Assembly (NCBI RefSeq): GCF_051622035.1
Contig: NC_135359.1
Span: 29,417,501-29,481,500 of the forward strand
From: Arctopsyche grandis
Taxonomy: Eukaryota > Arthropoda > Insecta > Trichoptera > Hydropsychidae
Length of the DNA stretch: 64,000 nucleotides
Direction: 5' to 3'
A model generated the notes under the pieces. The model searched no databases. It was not told the DNA's origin and saw only the letters and a program-made list of their open reading frames with translations. The translations under genes and the position numbers were made by a program. The stretch's first letter is position 1; every line of letters starts with the position of its first letter. This document shows, in pieces, positions 35,201 to 47,956 of the stretch.

Positions 35201-36461
35201 TTCAGTCCTATGATATATATTTGTATCACGTTTTCCCAAAAACGAAAACTTGATACAAAATTGTATCAACGGCCACAAACGATTGACGCAAACGTGATAC
35301 AAAAATATATCAGCGGACTGAAACAGTTTGCGCAGTCGTAAATCATATACATATGTACCAGCGGTCACTAAGCGTTGTGCACCCAACATGATACAAATAT
35401 GAGTCAGCGGCCGCTATCGCGTTAACCAATTAAATATAAATATTGAATTAAATATATTTAAAAGATATTTGAAAAAAAATCGACCGCGTGCGGATCGAAC
35501 ACGGTACTGATATATATTTTTTATTTTTTTTTATTTAAATATAGATAAAGATAAAACGCCAGACAGACTGAACCACAGATTAACGACACGTGTACCTTAT
35601 GCGTGCGCACTGCTCGCACTTACACTAAGCGAAATCTACCCGAAGTCCCGACATACCTACCCTGTATACGTTCTGTGCTTCTGATACTTTAGTTCCGAAT
35701 TTTGCCTTATTAAACTCGCCAGAAAGATCCAACTCAATTTTAATAATTACCATTTTAATAAAAGCATCTGTGCACTTCGAAAGGTTACTCGTTATCTGAT
35801 GTGCAAGCTATCATTCGTGAAGTCGAGAATTGCGTTTAAAGCAGCCATCCAGTTAATCTGTGGTTCAGTCTGTCTGGCGCTTGTCGATCGTTTGCACCAA
35901 ACCCATATAAGCATATTGTATTTAGTTTTTAATGCATCTATGTTTCTAGTACTGTTTGAATATTGTGATTGTGTGTCTAAAATTGGCTTAATTTGCATTT
36001 CCAGATTACCGAGCGATGTAGAAATGTGCCGTCTGAAGCCGCAGCACATGCAGTCGATACACAACTTGTATCCCGCTAACGATATGGAGTGTGTCGACGT
36101 GTTCGAAAAATTAGTTTCAGAGCTGCCAGCCTACGGCATATTCTCGTCTGGTGAATTGGCCGCTTGGATGGTTCAGTCGTACTATGGTGCTATGTTCTCA
36201 ATGCAGACAAAACCCGAGTTTAGACGGAAAGGTTACGGTATTCATTTAGCTAAGTATCTAACTAAGGAAGTGTCGGAGAGAGGGTATAAGCCGTTCGTCG
36301 TCATACGCCCCGAGAACGACGCCTCTAAAAGCTTGTACACAAAATTAGGATTTAAGAAAAATTACCAGATGATAAGAGCGGTGCTACGACCCGACAACCA
36401 CGAACAGAACGGCACTCTGTCGTCCGAGAACGGAGAGATCGAGGCTGTCGGAGTCGACTAA
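32218..36461 (+). CDS. GNAT acyltransferase, glycine N-acyltransferase-like (4 coding exons)
   Basis: Coding exons 32218-32319, 33630-33746, 33838-34079 and 36005-36461 join in frame with GT/AG borders to give about 305 residues. The exon with the ATG opens at an acceptor (TGTTTTCTGTTTCAG, ends 32215), so a 5' non-coding exon must lie upstream; I could not place it. The N-terminal half (LPAILDFLEKYLPDSLK, then WDFHFYVSRNWPVEP) and the C-terminal Gcn5-related fold (QTKPEFRRKGYGIHLAKYL, residues about 221-239; ASKSLYTKLGFKK after it) match the insect GLYAT-like/FR47-type family. RRKGYG at 227-232 is the acetyl-CoA pyrophosphate loop (R/Q-x-x-G-x-G/A). The reaction is inferred: transfer of an acyl group from CoA to an amine; the substrate is unknown. 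The third junction splits the Glu-154 codon, and the donor GTAAGA itself creates an immediate in-frame stop if the intron is kept. ATTAAA at 36555-36560 is a possible poly(A) signal. Introns 1 and 3 carry transposons. Confidence 0.88.
32358..32609 (+). repeat. Dispersed repeat in GNAT intron 1 (copy 2)
   Basis: Same order of words as 17985-18215, including GAATCGATCACTGAT, GAACTGAAACTTAG and ACCGGAAATGGTACCTCC. Confidence 0.75.
32769..33545. mobile_element. hAT-type element with degenerate transposase N-terminus, in GNAT intron 1
   Basis: Ends CAGTGGCGTGCGG and the complement of CTGTGGCGTGCCG (33533-33545). On the minus strand 33088-32885 reads MALNIDSQSDNASGFIAVV ... VKSPKPTPILNIHSIKNEN. 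A frameshift follows, then RRHFNKYKYDNVWKNK, which resembles the N-terminal part of ZMYM1/TTF-type hAT transposases. No clear 8-bp duplication survives. A TGCGCATGCGCA palindrome at 33269-33280 could be the element's promoter. Confidence 0.6.
34084..35105. other. GNAT intron 3, 5' part: repeats with TCTCGAGA-rich block
   Basis: Contains a facing pair of words (TCAATAGATGGCGGTAAACG at 34202 and GTGGCGCCATCTATTGA at about 34298) and a block rich in TCTCGAGAAA-type words at about 34380-34510 and 34880-35060 that are partly inverted copies of one another, as in a foldback. ACTAGTGTTTCTATACGGCT at about 34749 resembles the head at 21951. Confidence 0.55.
35110..35421. mobile_element. 312-bp palindromic TTAA-flanked MITE in GNAT intron 3
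   Basis: TTAA at 35106-35109 and 35422-35425. The arms are long inverted repeats: GCGGCCGCTGACTTATATTT on the left faces the complement of GCGGCCGCTGACTCATATTT on the right and pairing continues inward through CATGTTGGGTGCACAACGCT. The TTAA target indicates the piggyBac superfamily. Open frames inside are by-products of the palindrome. Confidence 0.85.
35557..35879. repeat. Perfect 27-bp inverted repeat, 269-bp spacer, GNAT intron 3
   Basis: 35557-35583 (CGCCAGACAGACTGAACC...) is the exact reverse complement of 35853-35879. No longer arms extend on either side. It could be the relic of a small foldback element. Confidence 0.85.
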
Positions 36462-36932
36462 TGAAACCGAAACGTCGACTTGCAGTTCAGTATAATCTTG
36501 TCGCACAGCATTTTCTCCGCAATACGTGTTAACTTATATTTCTCTTTATATAAAATTAAATATATTGTACAATTACGACGCCATTTTGTTGAAAAATGTG
36601 AACAAAACCACCCTTAAGTACTTAAATTTTTGACTTCCTCCACTGAAATCAGCAACTGCAAGCCACTTTAGCGTTAAGCGTCTCTGATGGACCGTTCGTA
36701 CCGGGGCATTTGAACGACAGCCCATGTCGGCGATGAAATTCGTAAATCTTGAGACTTTACTATCACTCATATGCAATTATCTCTTTGAGATCAGTGCGAA
36801 ATGTTATACGTACATATAAACATCGTTATTGATGCACACATACTACTGGCAGCAAAAAAAAATACGTTTTGACAGATGCCCGACCAAGAGAGCGATTTAT
36901 CGTTTCAAAGTTACTTAAATATATTTCAACTA
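36462..36932. other. GNAT 3' flank
   Basis: Probable 3' untranslated sequence up to about 36580, then unassigned sequence. No other gene. Confidence 0.4.
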
Positions 36933-38225
36933 CAGTAGAACCTCCACTATCCGGACTAATTGGGATGAAGGTAGTTCGGATAATCGAAAAAATCACATTT
37001 GAAAGGGAAAGACGTGTACATTCAGTATGAATAATTTTTATTTGTTGTCATTTACACATACAATAACATGAGGATCAATATTAAATAAATTATTATTTAT
37101 TAAGAAAATAATGGATGTTTGCATAAAGTTAGCTATTCTTATTAAAGCTGCCAAATCGCGATAATGGACCAGATATTGACTGTCCAGACGATCGTCTTTG
37201 AATGAACCACATAAAAATATACTCTTCGGCTTCTTCATTTCCTGATTTTTTCATAACTTTACGCTTCCATTATTCTGACATTAGAGAATCAGTAAACTTG
37301 ATCATTTTTTCGCTTTGTTATTTTATATCCGATATCGTTGACGTTCCAAACACCATATTTATTTGACGTAAAACGTCCTAAGAATCTAAGATATTGCTTT
37401 TTAAAGGGGTGCGATTTAACTGTACATCGATAAAAATACTTTGTACCTTAAATAAAATGTTTGTGCATTAAAAATTTGCATTATTATCGAATTAATTATT
37501 TTGGCATTATAAAGTGACCATTAAAAAATATGAAACGATCATTCGGAAAAGTAGATTTTAGCATTAGAATAGATACAAAAAGTGGCAACGTTGCAGTCTT
37601 CTGCTATTAACACTTGTCAACTGTCAAAAGTGTTTCTTACTAGTTTCTCACTAGTGAAATTATAATCTCACTATTGAAATGTAATCTTAAATAAATAAAA
37701 CCAACCCTAACCAAACCATAAATAAATAAAACCAAACATTAATTCTTATTTTGGTATTTGCGACGTTGCCGATTTAGTTCATCTGTCATTTTAATGCACA
37801 TTTCATCCACTTTTTAAGTACCAAATATTTTTTTCAATGATCAAAGCAAACTTTTTAATGCAACCTGTATCCGTCATTAAAAATGCACACAAATTGTTTG
37901 TAATGTACAAAAAAAATTTTAAATGCACATTTATTTTATTAAATAGACGTTTAAATCGTTCCCTTTTTAAAGCATTGATTATTTCTTATTTGTCTTTTAA
38001 TAATAATACAACACGTTTTCTTTTCCAAATTGATAATATTAAAAATAAATATTTAGATTACGATCAAATTTTCAAGAAACAAACATCCTTTTGAGTATTG
38101 AATTTTGAAGACAACTAACAAATTTCTCCATGTTATTTTCGAAATTTTATATTACGCATTTCAAAGCAGCAAAATCGTAAAATTTGTGTTTGTTTTTAAC
38201 AATCCGGATAATCGAGGTTCTACTG
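36933..38225. mobile_element. Tigger/pogo-type DNA transposon, 1293 bp, non-autonomous
   Basis: Ends CAGTAGAACCTCCACTATCC and the complement of CAGTAGAACCTCGATTATCC, each next to TA (36931-36932; 38226-38227), matching the well-known pogo/Tigger terminus and its TA target. No intact transposase is readable. Open frames at 37038-37238 (minus) and 37837-38094 (plus) show no recognised domain. A fragment of the GTGAAA foldback family lies near 37640-37735. Confidence 0.88.
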
Positions 38226-38227
38226 TA

Positions 38228-40720
38228 TTACATATTAAAACAAAACTTTCTTTTATATATACATACGTAGATTAATATATTGTAAGATTTACGTCATAAG
38301 TGGGATTTTTTTTAAATAACTATTAAAAATGCATTGAAAATTCCTTCACATTGACTATTTATCATTTAGTTCACATTTTAATTTAACAAAACGGCCTGAT
38401 CTTAGAAGGGACATTGTTCATATGTGCTTTAGAAAATTGTATTGTCTCTTTGGTGTCTAAAAGTGACGACGTTCATGTTCGCCGCTATAAACAGCCCATA
38501 AGATGATTTAATCTTTGTCAATTTTAATATCTTCTTCTAAAAAGAATCTTGTAGACTACAATTACGATTTCTCTAATCTAATTGTTTCGATATAATGGAA
38601 AAAAAGCAATGTTAAAAAAATACCTCTATGAGAAGAGCTTCTACTGTTTTCACTAGGGCTTTGTAAATTATAAATTTAGTGTGGCAGAGTTAAAAAATTA
38701 AAAAAAATAATAATCGTTGAGGATAGTGTCGAAGAAATGATGTTGAGTCATTTTTTTTTTTTTATTAAAAGGCCTGGCAATTAATTGCCGTCGATTGCTC
38801 ACTTTAAATTTTCTTTAGAAATAATCTTAAACTTTGTATCGAAAATGCGTGCAGCTGCTGATTTAGCAGAAAATAAAATATAAAACTAAAAACGAAAAAA
38901 AAAAAACAGAATTTGCTAATCATCGCATTATTACTACTTTAACATTCCTGTGTATTATGTGATTATATTTTACTAATTTCACTTTAATTGTTAACTTCGT
39001 TCCCATGCATACGTTACAGACGATTCTTATTTTGCCAAATAAATCTTAAAATGAACTCTGTGTAATTTACATTTCAAAAAAACTAACGTACAGTCATAAA
39101 AATTAGACGTGATAAATACACACAAAGAAAAATCAGGATTATGCATACATTATTTATATGAATTTTTTCTTTTTTTCAATATATATTATACAATGCATGG
39201 TGTATAATATATACACACATACATACATATACATATACTTGTACGAGAAAATACGATACGTATCGACGTATAAAGTATTCGACTTTTTTCTCAATGTAAC
39301 CAAATACATAGAGTGAAATTATTCATTTTAATATTATATAACACTTTTATTATTTTATGTCATCATATTTAAATTTAATACAATATTTATTTCAAAATGA
39401 ATACCGTTTTGTGTTTGTATTTCTATCATTCTAATTACCCAAGGAAACGAGAAGACAATATAAGGTAAAACAAAGCTGACATTCCATTTTAATGATTTTC
39501 CATTTCATTTAATGGATATTCATCAATTTACAAAAACATTCTTAAATTGTACAGTAAAATATGTGAAAAAATAATTCTTTTGGAATGTTTTTGAAAAGTT
39601 GATTTGTTAAACAGTGTGTTTGTAAGACATACTTGTACAACGCTGATATTGTACACGTTTTATTAAATATATACATATATAAAATGCAGAAAGCCTTTCA
39701 TTAACAACGACAACCAGTTCTACTACAATACAAAAACCGTTTAATTAATTGTATAATTATACAACGAGAGACTAAGTGGCAACCCTAAGACCAAATTATT
39801 TGTAATTCAATATCGTAATGTATAACAAAATACACAATCATTACATAAAGTTACTTATATAGTATATAAACATTATTTTTCATTATTAAAAAGGCCTGCT
39901 CCTAGATTTGTCGGCTTAAACTCAAGCTTTCAGTTCCGATCAAATGACATTTATGGATATTACAGTCACATTTCATAATCAACTGATAGTTTGAGTCCCG
40001 CTTACCATATGTTTACATTGAGGATTGGGCCTGATATTGAAGATTAACCGTTTTTTATACCTAGGCAATGATTGGTTTGTGTATTTTGAGTCTAAATGAT
40101 TAAAATCAATCAACCGGATATGATCTGCGCTAATGAAAGGTTTCCTGTATGATAATTTTAGTCAATCGCTAGTCAGATTTGCAAGTGTTTGAGCAAAATT
40201 TGATAAACGAATATGCTTTATTAAGATTTAGGCATTGATATTCCACTGCTACGGCGCTTTTACAATTTCATTTGACAATTTTACATATATATTTGTTTAC
40301 TTTTACTCGTTACTTATTACTTTTTCTCTCTGTTTGTAGGTACGATCTATTTAAATCATTATTTCTAGGAACAAAGTATTTTTGAAACTGACTTTGGCTG
40401 GACCATCAGTTATCATCGCTATGATAAATATGTGATATTTTTATAATCGTAGTTTGAAAAAATGGCACTTTTCAATTAATGATTATAAAAGGTGAAAAAA
40501 TTAATTAATAAAAAAAAATAGTAGAAATTATTTTTATATATATATAAGCCATACTTCGTAGTTTATTATTGAATTGTAGTTACGATTGCTACAATCCGAA
40601 GAAGTAAAACGGGCTAAATTTTTTGGTGAACGCGGAATGCGAGTGTAATGTGGCATTATACTGTTGTGATCTATGTCTTGTTTGTACAGTTACCTATATA
40701 TTGAGATATTTACATATCTA
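38228..40720. other. Gene-free AT-rich stretch
   Basis: No ORF above noise. Sequence is AT-rich with A-tracts and could include an unrecognised 3' UTR. Nothing else can be supported. Confidence 0.4.

Positions 40721-40721
<1 letters not shown>

Positions 40722-40802
<81 letters not shown>
40722..40802. repeat. AT dinucleotide microsatellite, about 80 bp
   Basis: Uninterrupted AT repeat. The long apparent reading frame of alternating residues across it has no coding meaning. Confidence 0.97.
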
Positions 40803-40810
<8 letters not shown>

Positions 40811-41095
40811 TCTTGAAAGTAGCAGTGGAAATATCGCAAAATATTTTTTTTATCAATATATTGCATAACAGTAGTAACCATCGTACCTACATTGCGTTAC
40901 TCATTTAATATGCACATTTTTGTAGTGTAAGTCATATCTCAAATAATTTAGCATAACACAACACAACATCATTAAATCATAACATAATAATAATAATAAC
41001 TATTATATAATATTATAATTAATACAATTAAGTGACACTAATAAAAAAAAAACATATATATTGGAAAGCAATTTTAGCTAGCTACTATGTAACAC

Positions 41096-42130
<1,035 letters not shown>

Positions 42131-42625
42131 CAAGGCTATTCTATGTTTCACTTCGCTAATGATTCAGGCAATATTCCTACATTCTTCCGATCGGTTTGAA
42201 TCTTTGCCATTTCGCGCGGTTTGATCACCGATAGACATTTAAATCGATTTTTTACAAGGCTATTCTATGTTTCACTTCGCTAATGATTCAGGCAATATTC
42301 CTACAATCTTCCAAACGGTTTGAAACTTGGCCATTTTGCGCGGTTTGGTCACCGATAGACATTTAAATCGATTTTTTACAAGGCTATTCTATGTTTCACT
42401 TCGCTAATGATTCAGGCAATATTCCTACAATCTTCCAAACGGTTTGAAACTTGGCCATTTTGCGCGGTTTGGTCACCGATAGACATTTAAATCGATTTTT
42501 TACAAGGCTATTCTATGTTTCACTTCGCTAATGATTCAGGCAATATTCCTACATTCTTCCGATCGGTTTGAAACTTGGCCATTTTGCGCGGTTTGGTCAA
42601 CGATAGACATTTAAATCGATTTTGA
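42131..42625. repeat. 124-bp satellite, four tandem copies
   Basis: CAAGGCTATTCTATGTTTCA starts at 42131, 42255, 42379 and 42503, an exact 124-bp period. Copies 2 and 3 are nearly identical; copies 1 and 4 share variants (CATTCTTCCGATCGG). Each unit ends near ACATTTAAATCGATTTT. Confidence 0.93.
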
Positions 42626-43835
42626 CAGTTCGATGGTGAAAAATAATCATAATAGACACGTTTAAGATTGCGAAATTTTAGCCAGTAGCCTAATATGTTT
42701 GACTTTCCACCACCCACTCGTGTTGTCAGATTTTAATTGTTTAAACGCCTATAACTTTAACCATATCTTATAAGATTTGCATTATAGGCTCTCATATATA
42801 TTTTCACTTCACTAATTCAATGACTCCATAGCCCTGGTATATACATATAGTCAATTGCATACACACACAGTTGGTATAAATAGTTGCATCCAATAAATAT
42901 ACAATATGATGGTTTTCACGCATGCGTGTAATATGCATTCGCTATTGTTTTTAAATGACTTTTTTTTAATAGATTAAATATTATTTTTCGCGAATACATA
43001 CTGCATGCATGGTTTACCGTTGAACATTGACCCGGGCACGCCCTAGCAATTCCGTTCTTCGATACAAAACTCTACAAATTTGCAAAAAAGGACCAACAGT
43101 TGTATAGTAACAGTATGCCATATTATAGTCCTGAGAACCGACGGGCGTATCCGGATTTGTTATCGAGATCAAAATACGGCTGATTGTCTGGAATAATGTG
43201 CCAACTGAATATTATTATTATTATGTACACATATATGAAATTATGCATGAATATTTCAATTTTAAATTACGTATAAGACGTTACTATTAGATTAATTTTA
43301 ATTTGTTGTGTATTATATTTATCGTCTATACAGTATTTCCGACAATTGGCCCGGTTGTATATTTGAAATGATTGAACTCTCTTGGTGATATATAAGGCGT
43401 TATCCGAGTTGTGCTTTATAAGATATATTTAAGTAAAAATAATATAATAAATTCTAAGTACAGCGGCTTTTCTAAACACTCAATTATACAGCTTTCGTTC
43501 GACAAAATCTCTCCGTCAAACTTTACGTGATACATTCATATATTATACATATATATATATATATATACCTATTTTTTATTATTATTAGTATCATTATGAA
43601 TATATTATAATAAAAACTGTACATTTGTATTGTTTCATTTTACAAAAAATAAAAAAAAATACAAAGAAAAATAAAAGACATACCGTTCCAGAAAAATTAA
43701 ATAATTAAGGTCAGATAACTTATGCTATTTTATCAACATAAGCGTTACCATTAAACATTTGCTTTATTGTTTTAATATAGCAAATAATACACTTTCCTGT
43801 GAGCCAGTAGTAGACGGCAATTATTCAATTATTAC
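42626..43835. other. Gene-free AT-rich stretch
   Basis: No supportable gene. A short AT microsatellite lies near 43547-43567. Confidence 0.4.
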
Positions 43836-43837
43836 AG

Positions 43838-44593
43838 GTTTTTCATTCCAAATTGACCCTTTTTCGTTTTGAATTAAACCTCTTTCATTTCAAATTGACC
43901 ATTGCCACCTTTTCAATGTCAATTTGAAATGAAGAAGAGTCAATTTGAAATGAAAATGATTTAATTTGAAATTAAAAAAGTAGGGGCGTCATTTGGGGGG
44001 GCTGTGGTGGGCAGCTGCCCCCCCTAGATTTGAGCGGGACTATCCAAGTTGTTTAATGTATTATTATACCCATTTTCATTTCAAATTGACCCTTTTTCAT
44101 TTCGAATTAAACCTCTTTCATTTCAAATTGACCATTGACTCCTTTTCAATGTCAATTTGAAATGGAAAAGGGTCAATTTTAAATGAAAAAGATTTAATTT
44201 GAAATGGAAAAGGCTGGGGTGTCATTTGGAGGGGCTGGGGTGGGCAGCCGCCCCCCTAGATTTAAACAGGACTATCCAAGCTGTTTAATGTATTATTATT
44301 AATTTGAATTAAAATACTAAACCAACAAAAACAGACTATTGAAATTCTTTAGAACAAATTATTTTACTATTAATTTTATTGATAAAAATATATAAATAAA
44401 AAAATGATTTAAAGAAATGGTTAAAATTCATATACACTCATTTTTTAAATATATTGCACCCCCCTCCCCCTATAAAGTCATTCCTTATTGATTAAAAAAT
44501 GTTGCCCCCCCCCTGGGAAAAGCTGAAATGACGCCCCTGGAAAAAGAGTCATAATTTGGAATGAAAAAGGGTCAATTTGGAATGTAAAAACCT
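43838..44593. mobile_element. Nested repeats: AATTTGAAATGAA foldback hosting hAT-type insertions
   Basis: Outer ends AGGTTTTTCATTCCAAATTG (43838) and the complement of AGGTTTTTACATTCCAAATT (about 44593) face each other. Between them the block TTTCATTTCAAATTGACC ... GGGGCGTCATTTGG ... GACTATCCAAG occurs twice in tandem (about 43860-44060 and 44090-44300). The inner GGGGCGTCATTT and AAATGACGCCCC (near 44530) resemble hAT terminal repeats. Confidence 0.6.
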
Positions 44594-45515
44594 ACATATA
44601 TGAAACATTTGAATTATTATTAAAATAAAATTCGACATATTATTTACACCGACTAATACTGGTACATTTTATGTGATATTATATACATATATTATTTTTT
44701 TTAATATACATTTATATTATAATTAATGTCCACGTTTGTGTTTATTCAATTATAAACATTGTTATACCGAAAAAAGCTCAATTTGATAAACAATTGAAAT
44801 CAGAAAATCTAATTTGATTTCAAATCAGAAGAAAAACAATGTATGTACATATCAAAAACGAATTAAATCATTAGACGGAATCTGTCACTCTGCATAACAA
44901 TATTTATGATTATGATAAACACTTTTCTATATCTACACATTAATATATACATATATTTTATTTTATTTATATTATATATATATATTGCAAATTTACTTAT
45001 TATTATTATTATTATCTCGATTAAAATCTTATCATCGAAGTTCACGTTTGTAATGCAGCGGTCAGTCTGAAGATTCAGTACGCATATAAGCACAAATTTA
45101 CAATATCTGAAAAAAGTACGAATTGATAAAATTTTATAACATATATGCGTTGATAATTATTGATCGCTGACCGCTTGCATATATATATTTTTTTCAAATT
45201 ACAAATAATAATCTAGACATCTAAATAATATACATATTATTATCGATATACGGTAATTTGTATACTTAAGTGTAGTGAATTTATTGCAAGCTGTTTATTA
45301 TAAATTATTTTAATCCCAAATGCCTACAGCTTGGCCTCACAGGATATTAAGTCCATCACAGGATCTTGGTAAATAATTCTCAAATAAATTGCTTAGAAAT
45401 TAAAAAGAATATTTAAATATATTGTGCTGTTTTATTTATAATTCCCACCTGCTTAATTTTATGATCAATAAAGAATTACATAGAAAGAAATACCTTATTT
45501 TATTTCTACATAGAT
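44594..45515. other. Gene-free AT-rich stretch
   Basis: AT-rich with a TTATTATTATTA run near 44997-45015. No gene. Confidence 0.45.
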
Positions 45516-45519
45516 ATAT

Positions 45520-46130
45520 ACCAGGAAGACCTAACATCAGTGCCGGTTTTGGGGGGGGGGGGCTGGGTCGGGCGGGGCCCAAGGGCGCCAAATTTTATTT
45601 TTATTTTATTTTATTTATACCAGGAAGGCCTAACATAATAAGTTAGGGCGCCGCACGATGCATCAAAGGCGCTTTAAAATTTAAAATTAGAGCGCCAAAA
45701 GCCATTCAAAATTTTAGATTAGAGCGCCAAAGGCAAAAGTTTTTTCTAATGGTGTTTAGAAAAACAGGTAAACCCTAATGCGCCTTCCTAGACAATTAAT
45801 TACAAACATTGCAGCATTTTTTATTACATAAATCGCTGTATTTCGAGACGGTGAAAAACACCTAATCAACAATTAATTAATCCATAGAGAAATCTATAGA
45901 CTTAGACTTGTAGATAATTTTTTACATGGCGGGTAGGATGATTTTTGTCAATTTGATGGTGGAACTATTTCCACAATGAAATCAGATAAATTGGCAAACT
46001 CTGATAGGAAACGATCGACTTGGAGCCTAAATATCCAAGTCTGGCCAGCAGTATTAAGGATAAGCACAGGATCGAACCCGGTTACCTCTTGGTTCAAAAC
46101 ATAAACGCAACCACCGAGCCTGGCTATATT
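45520..46130 (-). repeat. SINE, minus strand, interrupted by hAT-type MITE copy 2
   Basis: The tail complement TACCAGGAAGACCTAACAT breaks at 45545 and resumes near 45765 with AACAGGTAAACCCTAATG. The body runs to a head at about 46065-46125, where the minus strand reads GCTCGGTGGTTGCG (box A) and GGTTCGATCC (box B). Confidence 0.8.
45545..45765. mobile_element. hAT-type MITE copy 2, itself carrying a SINE tail fragment
   Basis: Starts AGTGCCGGTTTTGG and contains the same GCGCC words as 15591-15806 in reverse order. At about 45600-45645 a second SINE tail piece (ATTTATACCAGGAAGGCCTA) is lodged inside it. The right terminal repeat is not visible. This is a three-layer nest. Confidence 0.7.
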
Positions 46131-46778
46131 TTCTTTAACATTTGCCTTACTGTGCTAAAAAATTCCGGTAGCTACTGTGTTGGACGCCAAGCGTCCAGTT
46201 AAAAATGTGTGTTTTAAGTTATAATAGCTATAATAAAGTATTAAACGTCAAATAATATAAAATAAATGCAAGAAATGAAAAAAATAACGGCTGAAGCAGA
46301 GCCTTTATTCCAAGGCGGATATCATTCTCACACTGGCCGTCGAGCGCGGTGCGTGCTGAATTACCCCTCTCTCTCGCATCTGAGAGGCACGTGTGCAAGG
46401 GGCTTCCCGCGAAAATATTTATTTCTGTTGGTATTGATCAATGTTTTTATTTTATAATGGCCTAATTCGAATCATTAAAGTATTCATGAGGAATTCTTAA
46501 AATATGAAGACCCTGCATTCAGAATATTTGGAGGAATAAAATAAAATATAAGCCTGGTCACTCGCTATCCATCACAGTGCGGCAAGTATGAACACAATTT
46601 TATTTCCTTTTTTCCAACTTTCAACCAGCTAAATAATGCCAGGAAATTCAGTTGTGATCATTATATTTGACGACCAGAATATATAAATGTTCTGGCTATT
46701 AATTTTCAATCTATTGATGAAAGTTTGTACTCAAATAAGGCACAAAAAAAACATCATTATCAAATACATAATAATAAA
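46131..46778. other. Gene-free stretch
   Basis: No supportable gene. A short palindrome GGACGCCAAGCGTCC lies near 46181. Confidence 0.4.
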
Positions 46779-47003
46779 GGTTCGGTGATTACTAGTCAAA
46801 TGTGAACCGGTCACAGGACAACCGGTCGCCCTGGATCGGTCACACGTGATCACCCGTCACACTAAAACTGTTCACACCCAAAAATTAAAAAGTCGAATTT
46901 TTGGGTGTGACCAGTTTTTTTGTGACTAATTTTCGGGTGTGACCGATCTAGAGCGACCGGTTGTCCTGTGACTGGTTCACATATGACTAGTAGTCCGTTT
47001 ACC
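46779..47003. mobile_element. 225-bp Mutator-like MITE with perfect 9-bp target duplication
   Basis: AATAATAAA at 46770-46778 and 47004-47012 is a perfect 9-bp duplication. The ends begin GGTTCGGTGATTACTAGTCA and the complement of GGTAAACGGACTACTAGTCA. The arms pair for about 90 bp (GAACCGGTCACAGGACAACC). A 9-bp duplication and long TIRs fit Mutator-like elements. No ORF. Confidence 0.88.
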
Positions 47004-47012
47004 AATAATAAA

Positions 47013-47590
47013 TATATACATTATCAAATAATACTTTTTTAAAGGGAAATTTTCCCTCATAATTCGAACCCATAAGCAAAATATGGAGTCAACGAAAAAA
47101 ACACTTCACAATTTTTAATAATTTATTAATATCATAATCAAAATAAAGTCATCAGATTTCTAAAATGTGAAAACAATGTTATAGACTAGGATATTGATGT
47201 GCGTTTGACCAGTGTTCTGGTCTATAGTGACCATAATTTTTTGGAGAAAATAAAGAATATAATCATAATCGTTTTATAACCTAAAAAAATGCTTTCTAAG
47301 TTAACAATATTTATTATAAAATAAGAATTTAATAAAACAAAATTTAGAATTTCAAACAATCATATTTATTACACATTATTGAAATTTTAAAGACATATAC
47401 CCAGAGTGATGTAATAAGAATAGAGGGGCCCTTACGAATAAATAATTGATGTAATACGCTACATCGCACGGAATACAATCGGATCAATTTACTTTGAAAA
47501 ATTTGCGAAATAAGCTCATTGCATCACGGGAAAAAAATGGGTATAAAGTATATTTTTGACTTTTAAAATTCGCTAGATAATCAATTTTAA
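47013..47590. other. Gene-free AT-rich stretch
   Basis: No supportable gene. Confidence 0.4.
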
Positions 47591-47599
47591 AGCAATAAA

Positions 47600-47875
47600 A
47601 AATGATCGACTTGGAGTCACAAATCCAAGATATAAGAAAAATCATTTTATACAATTCATCATTTCATACAAAATCGAGATTTTGCGAGAAAATGGGTAAG
47701 GCTGCAAATTTTTTGGAACTGTTTCAATGAAAATCAGATAAATTGATAAAATCTGATAGGAAACGATCGACCCGGAGTCACAAATTCAAGGTCTGGCCAT
47801 CAGAAACCAGTGGGATTTGAACCCGTGACCACTCTGTTCATAGCATTATAAGCGAACAAATATCACATTTAAAAG
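47600..47875 (-). repeat. SINE, subtype B, minus strand, partial
   Basis: GATAGGAAACGATCGACCCG, GAGTCACAAATTCAAGG, then CCAGTGGGATTTGAACCCGT (box B complement). A second scrap of the body (GATCGACTTGGAGTCACAAA) lies at about 47603, so the copy is partly duplicated. Confidence 0.75.
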
Positions 47876-47956
47876 GTTTGTCCATACTGTGAATTTTTAC
47901 ATGATTTGTTAAATCACTATTCCTAGCGAAGCATTTTCAGCACGCTTCATATTTAA

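Noticed and set aside
35799..36004. 68-codon in-frame upstream extension of GNAT exon 4 with hydrophobic segments
   Set aside because: A good acceptor ends at 36004 and matches the phase of exon 3, restoring the family's sequence. The extension overlaps a repeat arm. An alternative promoter cannot be excluded.
37038..38094. Pogo transposase within the Tigger-type element
   Set aside because: Neither open frame shows a recognisable DDE or DNA-binding motif. I treat the element as non-autonomous.
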